Below are positions 12,001-22,239 of a stretch of 64,000 bases of DNA, piece by piece. The DNA is from Marchantia polymorpha subsp. ruderalis. Taxonomy: Eukaryota > Streptophyta > Marchantiopsida > Marchantiales > Marchantiaceae. Each line of letters starts with the position of its first letter. Within the stretch, counting starts at the first letter, position 1. Below the pieces are notes generated by a model. That model was given only the letters and a program-made list of their open reading frames with translations. It was not told the DNA's origin and did no database searches. Where the stretch lies: positions 19,914,501-19,978,500 of the forward strand of contig AP031351.1 of NCBI GenBank assembly GCA_037833965.1, given 5' to 3'. The translations under genes and the position numbers were made by a program.

Positions 12001-13490
12001 ATGTGCAAAAGTTACAAAGTCTTGAGATTATTTTAGTATCATGACTAGTTTGATGATTGGAAAATGTTTTCATGTGTATATTCATATACAAAAAAAATGA
12101 GTGAAAATGAAAAATGAAAATGAAAATATTGAGTTATTTTTCATATGAAAAATTAGATTTTTGCAAAATCAAAGAATTATTTTCTTGATTAAGGTTTTTA
12201 ATTTCAATTGTGTGCACATATTATGCTATTATATAAGAATTTATAATAAACTTGACTACAATTTAATTAAAAATAAAAATTGAAGATTTTAATTAAAGAT
12301 TAAAATCATAACACACAAAATTTTACTACAAATGAAAGTGGTTTCATTTTAATTTTGAAAATTGAAAAAAACGTTTTTTGTTTAAAATTTTGAACAAAAT
12401 TCTGCAAAAAATTATAAGATATTATTGAATTCAAATTGAAATGTTGAAAAGTACAAAAAGTGAGATTGAGACACAAAATAAAAAAGTACAAGTTTCAAAT
12501 TTTATTATATTTATTAATCAACAAAATATTATGATAAGTGATTAAAATTTGTCATTTGTTTTATCATAAAAGTGATATATAAGTCAAATTTCAAAATAAT
12601 CTTCATGAAGACATCAAATACTGAGCATAAAATGTTTGTCTTTTGAAACATACTTGTTGCCAATTATCAATTCCTCCATGTTGTATTAATGCTCATAATA
12701 TATATTTCTATCTTTGAACTAGACTATATATACAATAAATCATTTTGTTTACTTGTACGCAAACTCTTAAAATCTTATATATCATCTTGATAATAACTTT
12801 TTGACTTTAAGTTTTTGTTATCTCTAATTTATGTTGCATTTATCATATCAATAATAAAAGATTTGATGTGTGTAGTGATGTTATTTTGATATTTATGTGA
12901 CAACAAATTGGTTTGTAAATAATTAAGTACATCTTAGTTGTAATCATTTAATATATTTAGATTCAATTATGTGTTTAGAAAAAAATTTCATAAATCATGT
13001 TTATATAGATAGATTATTAATTGAATATTTTTTTATATAAAAAAATTATTTTTTATATCTAATCTTTCAAGGTGAATTGCATAGTTAGAGATGTGAAATC
13101 AATGTAGAAAATCTTCCACATTTCTACAAGATTGGCTACTTTTAAAACCTATAGATCTATACTTAGACTCAATGTACATATCTTTATTTATACATTGGAT
13201 TAATCATGGAATTATGATTAAATTATATATTGTCTATTAAAATTTCTTAGTCAATAAGCAGGGAAAAATTATATTTAAAATTCATAATTTTAGCCACGTG
13301 CCATATCACTATCAAGAAATAAATATGTAATTGTATATTGTAGTGATAAATGGCAGATTGATACAATTTTACCAATAATTTGAATGGATTTAAAATTGTG
13401 TGCACAACATAGAAACCGTTCAGAAGCCATATACAAGATAGAAAGTTAAAAACATCAAAAACTATTTTGTGACATAATCATTCAATCAGT
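9041..13490. other. AT-rich intergenic DNA, no gene seen
   Basis: From about 10440 the sequence is strongly AT-rich, with long A/T runs and only short, low-complexity open frames. It is probably old decayed transposon or heterochromatic spacer. The one clear structure is the near-perfect palindrome at 10867-10904. Confidence 0.55.
10867..10904. repeat. 38-bp near-perfect palindrome (18-bp arms)
   Basis: The arms at 10867-10884 and 10887-10904 are exact inverse complements (TTTCTTCACATATATCAT on the left) around a 2-nt AA centre. It could form a cruciform or be the centre of an inverted-repeat element. Confidence 0.75.
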
Positions 13491-14029
13491 TCAACTAGCT
13501 CGAAGCGATTTCGTCTTCTCTAGAATATATGCTTCCTTTGGTGTAAGCGATGTTTTCGAAGGTGATCCTATGGCATGATGCGTTTGAAATGTGGCAGGGA
13601 ACAAATTGGCTTATGAAGGCGTGTTTGCAACAAATTTTACTCATCATGACGTTCCATCGCAGGATGATAAGGGGGTCTTTATAAAACCGGGGCTCAAATA
13701 CCATCAAGATAATCTGCGTGCCAAGTTAGAACCATATTTAGACAAGGATAGTAATCCGAGTGGACGGATTGGGTCAAGTACCGCGACATTTCTTGTAAAG
13801 AGAACAAGTGTCATTTCCTGAAAACTTGATACTACTTACAGACAGACACGTGTGCTGTGCTTGATGACGGGCACCATGTTGACTCAAGGCGAAAGTCTGT
13901 CGGTGTCGTGCACAGCGCCGGCTCGAGGAATGGCTCTGCCCAGTAGGTCTTTGAAATTTGGTGGTGATGTGTCGTTGTTTTGATGCAGAAATGTTGCTCG
14001 CGGTGTGAAGCTGAAGTAGCGGGTAGTGC
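13491..14029. other. Unassigned stretch with short open frames
   Basis: Composition becomes less AT-rich here. Open frames 13591-13821 (+, 76 codons, containing DDKGVFIKPGLKYHQDNL) and 13495-13707 (-) overlap each other. The + frame reads somewhat like coding sequence but matches nothing I recognise. The stretch may be the outer part of the Harbinger-type element that begins just downstream, or a gene fragment. Confidence 0.3.
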
Positions 14030-14470
14030 TTACCGTGGACTTTTTTCCATCGTTCGAGTATTGAGTCGGGTTTTTGAAGGCTTGTTTACATCGTTCGAGT
14101 ATTAGGTCAGGTTTCTGAAGGCTTGTTTCCATTGTCCGTGGATGGGTTCGGGTTTCTAAAGGCTTGTTTCCATCGTTCAAAAATTGAGTAGTGTTTCTGA
14201 AACATACTAGTCAACGAGTTGTGTCGTGTGTCCCCTGTGCTTGTTTTCATCGTCCGAGGATGGGTTCGGGTTTCTGAAGGTTTGTTTCCATCGTTCGAGG
14301 ATTGGGTCAAGTTTCTGAAACGAACAAGTCAGCTAGCTGTGTTGTGCGCCCCTTGTGCTTGTTTTCATCGTCCGACGATGGGTTCAGGTTTTTGAAGGCT
14401 TGTTTTCATTGTCCGAGGATAGGTTCGGGTGTTTGAAGTGTATTAGCCAATGAGCTGTGTCGGGTACCGC
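14030..14470. repeat. Nested tandem repeat, 41-bp units within a 118-bp period
   Basis: The core GGCTTGTTT-CATCGTTCGAG (with variants) recurs near 14080, 14121, 14162, 14239, 14280, 14357 and 14398. Spacings are 41, 41, 77, 41, 77 and 41, so the last five form a higher-order unit of 118 bp. The array ends right before the start codon of the transposase relic, so it may be subterminal or promoter sequence of that element. Confidence 0.7.
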
Positions 14471-14479
14471 GGTTACACA

Positions 14480-15883
14480 ATGGATACTCAAAATGTCATA
14501 CCTCTCGCTTTAATATGTATGTTGATATCTCGTATTATTGTCAAAAGACAAATGGAGGAGGAGGAAACTATCTTTGCAATTTTTTTATGTGTTCAAGGTA
14601 TTGCTCAAGGTATTGTAGAAGAATTGGGGATGGTATGTCATAGTCGGGCTCCAAAACAGATTTGGCGTCGAAGAAAGACACCAAGGGTTTGCAGATACTC
14701 TACTCTTGGGAACATATTTAGAGCGGAAATTTGTGAGAACGTCCGAATTCTGCCATTGACATTTGAATTTATTGTAAGATTAGTAGGTCCGGAGATGAAG
14801 AAGTATGCACTAGGTGGTGGGATCAAAGTTTGAGACTGGATAGCTGTTGCTCTAAATCAACTGGGGACAGGGAATTATCTTACGATGTGTGGTGATTTGT
14901 ACGGCATCAATGAAGGGCTTATTTCTATTATTGTAAGAGAATTTTGTGCAATACTTGTATGAATGAGAATTCCATTGTTTGTACCTAAGTGGGCTGCAAG
15001 GAGGTTTAAAGAATTTTTCAGTCGATTTGAAAAAATTCATAGGATTCCAAATATCATGGGGGCTATAGATTGTAGTCATATAACAATATTTGCTCCACCT
15101 CAAGACAAGGAAGTATTTTACAATAAAAAATTATTCTATTCATGCCTGCAGGGGGTTGTTGATCCGGAGTGTGTTTTTTCGGATTTTGATTCCGGTTGGG
15201 CAGGATCTCAACATGATTATACTGTATTCAGAAATTTTGTATTAGGGAGACGAGTGATGGAAGGCAGGTACTTTACTCACAGGTTAATTGAAGATGTAGC
15301 TTATCATGTGAGGCCATACATGTATGTTACTTACAAGGGAACCAAGGAGTTACTTAAAAGGTGAAAAGCTAATTGGAATTTTGTGCAGTCGTCTACACAA
15401 ATGTGTGTGGAACGGGCATTTGGTTTAATTAAAGGTCGATGGGGAATTCTTCTTCGCAGAATCGAGATGCCATTACGACACACTACAGATATTGTCGTTG
15501 CGTGCATTCTATTACACAACTTGTGTATAATGCACAAAGATTGAGTTGATCCTAATTTGCATTTAGAAGCAAAGGAGTGTTTGGAACAAGATCGAGTTGG
15601 TCGGTATGGACAGTTAAGAAGTGAGGCAATTCAAAGGATAGCAGATCATGGAAGTCAACAACTACATGCTGCAAATGATGGTAACCAAAATGCATTTCAG
15701 AATAGTGAGTTGGAGATTGAATATTTTCCTAATGTCATTTTGAGAAATGAGCCTGATATGCATTTGTTAAGAGAAGGTATAAAGATGCATGATGTTTTAG
15801 CTAAAGTTCTGTTTACAAAGCATGTCATGAGAAGCATAAGGGAACATGATATTTATTGGGATTCAGACGATGATATTTGTTAG
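14480..15883 (+). pseudogene. PIF/Harbinger transposase (DDE, HARBI1-like), decayed
   Basis: One reading frame runs 468 codons from ATG 14480 to TAG 15881-15883 with no frameshift, broken by four in-frame TGA codons (14831, 14960, 15362, 15542). The DDE catalytic triad is visible: GAIDCSHI (first Asp, ~15067), DFDSGWAGSQHDYTVF (second Asp, ~15210), and CVERAFGLIKGRWG (Glu, ~15410). The LLHNLCI motif near 15513 is also typical of this superfamily. The family normally encodes a nuclease that works with a separate Myb/SANT-like protein, and a relic of such a partner lies on the other strand at 18824-22239. All four stops being TGA fits decay of CGA arginine codons. It cannot make full-length protein unless TGA is read through. 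Confidence 0.85.
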
Positions 15884-16138
15884 GAGTGCTCAGTGGAGTT
15901 TCGCTAGTCGATAAGTTTCTCAATCAAACTCACGCAAGACACGGTCAATAGTTAGACAGAACTAGTGTATTACACTTGTCGTAGCAAACTCCAGTCTGAC
16001 CAACTTGTGCTGCAATTACGGAACAATTCAAAAACAATGATGGAGACTTTGCTTTCAAGTATACTTATTAACCAAAAGATTTGAATCAATTTCTTCTGTT
16101 TTCTATGTTAGAATGTGCATATAATGATAAGTTTCTTC
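15884..16138. other. Short spacer after transposase relic
   Basis: About 250 bp with no gene. It holds a first copy of the block around CTAGTGTATTACACTTGT (15962-15979) that recurs beside the palindromes further right. Confidence 0.5.
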
Positions 16139-17404
16139 TGTAGTTTACATAGGCCGTATTATTAGTTTACATAGGCTTATGTAAACTACAAATTGTCGTA
16201 TGCTTGCTGTAGTTTACATAAGCCTATGTAAACTACAGATTGCAGATTATAATTATTACCCAGAACTAGTGTATTACACTTGTAGCAATAGATAGCAATT
16301 ATAGATATATATACAAAAGACTGGAGTCTGCTGTATATATATGTAGTTTACATAGGCCGTATTCTTAGTTTACATAGGCCTATGCAAACTACATATTGCT
16401 GTATTCTTGTTGTAGTTTACATAAAGTTACTTCTCCCATGTCTGTCAGGAATTCTCTCTCTGCGCTTGGTTTACTCTTATCAACTGCCTAGAGACAATAA
16501 TCTCGCGCGCAAGTCTCATCACGATGATCTCTGGACATTCGTGGGCACCCCATCTCCGGCCTACGCAGTTACGTGAAACACCTCACGCTTGCAGTGGATC
16601 GAGCATGCTGAGGGGACATGGCCGGGGATGTTCCCACAGTCCAGACAAGAATTCTTGCAGCTCGTGCCCCACGTCACGATGCAACAAATCCACCGCATTC
16701 TCCACTTCTGATCTTTTCTAGTTTGATTATCTAGGCGATGAATTCCTTTTCCTCGACAGTTTTGGAGTCTGTTGCATGCTTTTATGGCTGATGAGATCTT
16801 CATTCATCACCAACTCCCGGAGTGGTTGTGAATGAACTAGAAAAATTATTTCATTGCAGATTACAGATTGTAATTATTAGATAGAACTACTGCATTACAC
16901 TTGTAGCAATAGATAGCAATTACAGATATATACAAGAGACTGGAGTCTGCTGTATATATTTGTAGTTTACATAGGCCTATGTAAACTACAGATTGTAGTT
17001 ATATGATAGAACTTGTGCATTACACTTGTACGAACGCAAGGGTGTGGTTGAGAGGACCTCTGCGGCCGAGCTCGGAATATGAACGTGGTTTCAGATAGAA
17101 CTACGTGTGCAGAAATAAAAAGGTTGTGTCGACCGTCATGGAGCAACAGCATGCGGGAACAGAGATGCGCCCACTACATGGCCGGCGGTTTCGTTGGAAC
17201 TCTGAGCCTTCCCAAATATGCTCCTGGAGAGGAGAACAAGAGGAGGAGGGAGCCAAGGCAAGGCAAGGAAGGCAGGGCAGGGAAAGGCAAGGCAGGGCAA
17301 GGAAGGACCAGTGAGAGAAGGGAAGGGAGTTATTTACATAGACCTATGTAAACTACAAATTATTGTATTCTTGCTGTAGTTTACATAGGCCTATGTAAAT
17401 TGCA
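16139..17404. repeat. Cluster of ~30-bp perfect palindromes and companion repeats
   Basis: A 30-bp palindrome with half-site TGTAGTTTACATAGG recurs in full at 16163-16190, 16208-16237, 16366-16393, 16961-16990 (perfect over 30 bp), 17331-17357 and 17375-17404. Half copies are at 16139-16155, 16342-16358 and 16411-16423. The centre is AGGCCT or a one-base variant. A companion block (GCATTACACTTGTAGCAATA, then GGAGTCTGCTGTATATA) precedes the copies near 16342 and 16961 in the same order. The stretches between copies (16424-16870 and 17000-17330) contain no gene I recognise. It lies between the transposase and Myb-like relics. Confidence 0.8.
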
Positions 17405-18823
17405 GATTGTAGTTATTAGATAGAATTAGTGCATTACACTTGTAGCAATTACAGAATCTGATATAACCCAAGAGCAAGCTTCGTTCACAGTTCGAATTGA
17501 CGGGCATTTTGATCACTTCCTCCCTTCATGTGTAAACTGATTTGCAACATTGGACTCTCAATTTCTAGTTTTTGTCCTCCAAATGACGGCACTCTCTCGA
17601 GACGTAAGTGCCGTCAAGAATTCAGTATGTGAAGACCAAATTGAGTGAGAAGTAATGTTTTGATTATGGAAGTTCGTTGTCGTTATCATATGATTGATGA
17701 CATTTTGATCCTGACTATTATATAGACAACGTAAACTGTACACTTGCGCATTTACAATCCTCACCTGTATACTTGGTATATAGTCCCATCTTCGATCGTC
17801 AAATATACCGAGCATGAACATATGCTGTTTATCATATCATATGCATTGTCAACTGATCTATGTTGTATCAGGAAATGATCCAGCAAGATCTGGTCTGTTG
17901 GTGTGCATACCAAACTCAGGGTCTATATCAGGTGTACCTTCAAACTTTGATTAGTTCATTACCTTGCCGAAACAGCTAGAAATACTATCATTAGTGGTGG
18001 ACAAAAAAATTTCCAGCTTCAAGCTGATCTCTGTATCGTTAAATTGCAGTGAGATTGGATGCCCATTCAAGGAAACCCTCTGCTTGCAAACTGGATCCAA
18101 CCAGTGGAAAGCAGGAGCCTGTTTCAGAACAAACATAAAGAGTTCACCTACAGATGGAAAGTTGGACTGAAAGTCGCGAGGGTAATAATCCCTTTCAACT
18201 TTTAGAATCTAGATGGCATTTAGTTGCAATTATTTACAGGTGCAAGGTTGGAAAACATTCATAGAAATAAAGTAGACCTCAATCCACAAAGAATACTTGT
18301 ACAGGAATAGTTATTAAGGTGTTGAACATTTTGCTCAGAAATTCAACATTTTTATTCCACAACTACCATTTCATAATTGTTAGATGAAGATTGCATTGCC
18401 AAACAAGACTAGTTTGTCTTCTCTACTCATTTACGGCTGATTAACAGAACGATAACTAACTATTAGCCTATGGCCAAGGTTATGACAGACTACAATTGGC
18501 AAGGATGGCACTCCAGCTTTCTTAATATCATACTCAAAACTTTATTTCAATTAAAACTTAACAAAACACTAGCTTTCATTAAGCACAAAAGACTAGTACA
18601 CTCCTTCACCTATATATATATATATATATATATGATAAAAAAAAATTCACTACTTGAGAAAATAGTATGTCAATTGCCAAAAGAGCTATTTTTTTCCTGC
18701 ACTGCGCCAATAAGTTGAGACATCAAAGATGACATGTCCCAAGCATGTAATCGAAATAATGTAATCGGTAATTGCAACCACACCAACTAAATTTTCCAAG
18801 ATAGAGAACATCCTCTCTTGACC
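17405..18823. other. Spacer, no gene seen
   Basis: AT-rich sequence with only short open frames that resemble nothing. It contains a (TA)n microsatellite at 18611-18635. It probably belongs to the interior of the Harbinger-type locus. Confidence 0.45.
18611..18635. repeat. (TA)n microsatellite
   Basis: Twenty-five bases of uninterrupted alternating TA. Confidence 0.9.
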
Positions 18824-19320
18824 TTATTTCACAGTCGTTTTATCCTTTGGTTGAGGTTTCAAATGTGGTACTTCGAAACCACTTGTTACTTTTGAACTCG
18901 AGTACTCCATATTTTCTAGATTGTTAGTACTCTCGGGAGACTTGTCAAAAAACAAATCGTCCTCAACTGGACACGAATTGTTACTACGGGATGCATATGC
19001 ATGAATAGCCTTCTTCACACGGATAGAATTTCAAGAATGCAGGTCGAGCTCATCATATAACTTACATGTTATTTTTTTATCATTACCGCTTACAACATTG
19101 TGCAACTTTTTTTTTTTGTACCAGCTAAATACTTCTTCTTACAAGCTTCAGCCGTTTTGGTGAAATTGCGACAACTGACCACCATTTTTTTTTTAGCTTG
19201 ATCCAAGTATTCACTCCTGAAAATCAAAACAGAAAAGTAAATTAAACATCAGAACAATAAAGTAAACATTGTGGAGTAAAAAGAAAGGACTACAAGAAAA
19301 TAAGGTTTACAAACAATTAT

Positions 19321-20370
19321 CATTGATTTGAGTCTAAATAGCAGTAGTATATTGCTTTTCAGACTTCAAATATTATGGATATCATCTCGAAGTGAAAGGA
19401 AAGTAGCCTGGAAACTGAAGAGTGTAAGATAAAGATCTGCGTTTATGTAACTCAAACCTGACAGCTGGAACCTATCTAGTCATTTACAAGAATTCAAGTA
19501 ACCTTCGAAAATTATAAACCGATCAACATTTAATCTACCATTGCATGAGTAAAACTTCTCACTCGATGAGCAAGAGGAGAGAGCTGTTCCATCGTATCAC
19601 CCAACTTCTTGGACAGTAGTAGAAAGCAAAGGCAGTACGCGTTCCAAAAATAAAACTAAGATCATGGAGCAGAGGACTTATCATTGATTTGAGTCTGAAT
19701 ACCAGTAGTATATTGCTTTTCAAACTTCAAATATTATGGATATCATCTCGAAGTGAAAGGAAAGGAGCCTGGAAACTGAAGAGTGTAAGATAAAGATATG
19801 CGTTTATGTAATTCAAACCAGACAGCTGGAACGGATCTAGTCATTTAAAAGAATTCAAGTAACCATCGAAAATTATAAACCGATCAACATTTAATCTACC
19901 ATTGCATGAGTAAAACTTCTCACTTGGTAAGCAAGAGGAGAGAGCCGTTCCACCGTAGCATCCAGCTTCTTGGACAGTAGTAGAAAGCAAAGGCAGTACG
20001 GATTCCAAAAGTAAAACTAAGATCCTGGAGCAGAGTACTTATCATTGATTTGAGTCTGAATACCAGTAGTATATTGCTTTTCAGACTTCAAATATTATGG
20101 ATATCATCTCGAAGTGAAAGGAAAGTAGCCTGGAAACTGAAGAGTGTAAGATAAAGATATGCGTTTATGTAATTCAAACCTGACAGCTGGAACGGATCTA
20201 GTCATTTACAAGAATTCAAGTAACCTTCGAAAATTATAAACCGATCAACATTTAATCTACCATTGCATGAGTAAAACTTCTCACTTGGTAACCAAGAGCA
20301 GGGAGCCGTTCCACCGTAGCATCCAGCTTCTTGGACGGTAGTAGAAAGCAAAAGCATTACGGGTTCCAAA
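19321..20370. repeat. 361-bp tandem repeat, about 2.9 copies
   Basis: Copies start with CATTGATTTGAGTCT at 19321, 19682 and 20043, an exact period of 361 bp. The third copy stops near 20370. The copies are very similar (about 95% by eye), so expansion is recent relative to the surrounding decay. The array sits in a gap between exon-like blocks of the Myb-like relic and has no open frame of note. Confidence 0.9.
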
Positions 20371-21270
20371 AGTTAGGACTGATATACAACGATTCCGTAG
20401 CCTTGATCAGTAATGCTGGCCTGAGAGAGTACTTCGATCCAAAGACCGATGACGGGCTGATGGTGAGCTCTTCTTGTGGACGACAGCCATGTGTTTAGCG
20501 TGGTTGTACAGGCCGAGTGCAATTGCCATTAGACATAAAATGAGTGGGCCGAAAATACACCTAGACCAGGATATTAGCCCACCAAACTAAGGCAAGCTTT
20601 TACACATACTTGTTAAACTCACTAGTGCAATAGTATAGAAGTGAACGATGTGTTTCTAGTGCATCACAAAGATATGATGGCTAATTCGATGCTCTTGCTC
20701 ACAAACAGCTCAGTAGTACTCACAGCTAGCTGGTTTCAGACCCACACCTCGAAGCCAACATCCTAGACTCTTTAAGTGTGGAGCCAGTAAAGAAAATCAT
20801 GATACTTTCATAAAAAGTTAAAGAGACATTTCTCAAAATGAGGCAACTTGAACTGCTTGACCTTGGCATGATCTTCACACGAAGAATCAGTTGCAAAATG
20901 TGTCCACTAATTTTCAACAAAACAGACTTCTGTGCGGACTGCTGATTTGGATCGCTGCATTCGAGTAGACGAAAGCTAAGACAGAGCACAAGAATCAAGT
21001 ATGACTGTGGTGACCTCCCATGTACCACTTGAGGACTGAGGAAGTATATGCGGATCTCTTTCACCAGTCCTAGTCAAAATTTTAAAATGATGACCACTTA
21101 TCAAGGTGTTAATTTCCTGTACAAGTTGAGCAGTGTTGAGCAAGTAACGACTTTAGGGATTCTTAATTTTTTAATTCATATAAACGCCTTAACTTCATCA
21201 GGCTGGGTTAATCATCATCCTTGACAATCATAAGGTGGGCAACCTTAGGTCGCTAATTTATCCAAAATTC
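20371..21270. other. Gap inside the Myb-like relic, no feature recognised
   Basis: The longest open frame (20726-21064, -, 112 codons) shows no known domain. It is probably intron or inserted sequence. Confidence 0.4.
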
Positions 21271-22239
21271 AATTCAAATGTCTGTGAGTGCAAACGAATG
21301 ACAAGGATAAGAGTTTGAAATTACCTTGCCCCAAACTTTGAAATTCAGATCCGAATACGTATAGTACAACTTTCCTCTGATGTTTACCCACAAAGATTGA
21401 AGGTTCGTTTTGTCGGAGCATGGTAATTTGAAATTAGTGTTTATTTTGCTCGTGATTACAGTACTGTATGATTTCAATTTGATGCTATTGCGGTGTCAAT
21501 AAAAACAGAACCTTAAATTACCTTGACTGCCGGAGGCTGCTTGAAATTCCGGTTCCATCTCCTGTTTCGGTGAAATCAAACTTTTTGTCTGTTCGTCAGT
21601 CCATGGAACCTTATTGTATAAATCATCATCATCATCCAAAGACACCACTTGCATCGCCTTCTTCTTATTGTCTCTGATCGTTTGGAGAGTATTTCACTTC
21701 TTTCCTCTTTGTGCACCTTCTGCACTTTTGTATCGCCTTTCCAAAGTAAGTACTTGATACTCCAGTTTGTCTTTCTCCAAAACTCTTCCACGGTTCTGAA
21801 CTCTCATCTCACGTTTCATTGATTTGTGTACATTCTCAAGGTGTGGCTCCTGAAATGAAGCTTTTGCGGGTAAAAGAAGATTTGTCGTAGCTCTCGTTTC
21901 CAAGGCAGTAATATATCTAACCGCTGGCGGTGGTTGACTCCACCAAAAATTAAACGATGCGATCTCACTCCTTGCCCCTGTACAAGGTTGCTGTGAAGAC
22001 TGCCCATACTATAAGTTTCAAAATTGAATTTCAGAGTCTAACTCTTTGGCCTGAGAATCAAATAATCTGTCAATTGCAGCTAAACTGTTAGATCTATCCA
22101 TCTGACCATTTTGAAGCATTGATCTTCAAGACAAAAAATTATCCATGATGTATTCTTCAAAAGAATGATCTGATTGCTGAATGCTCGAAGACTCCTTTCG
22201 GCAACCGTTCACCTTCTGCCCATGGAAGAACTTCTCCAT

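Larger units (their letters stand above)
18824..22239 (-). pseudogene. Myb/SANT-like (trihelix-type) DNA-binding protein relic, probable Harbinger partner
   Basis: On the minus strand an open stretch begins at ATG 22239 (MEKFFHGQKVNGCRKESS) and continues in one frame to about 21520, broken by TGA and TAG codons. Its end, DDDDDLYNKVPWTDEQTKSLI, resembles helix 1 of a Myb/SANT-like domain. After a likely donor near 21522, KTNLQSLWVNIRGKLY (about 21400-21350) fits helix 2. A third block near 19200-19040 reads FTKTAEACKKKYLAG and GNDKKITCKLYDELD, the helix 3 and tail pattern of plant Myb/SANT-like proteins. The frame then runs on through one TGA to a stop at 18824. A 361-bp tandem array lies in the second gap. 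Harbinger transposases need such a protein for nuclear import and DNA binding; the link to the relic at 14480-15883 is inferred from proximity. Exon limits are approximate. Confidence 0.6.

Noticed and set aside
20726-21064. 112-codon minus-strand frame between blocks of the Myb-like relic
   Set aside because: No similarity to Myb/SANT-like proteins or anything known; treated as intron or inserted DNA.
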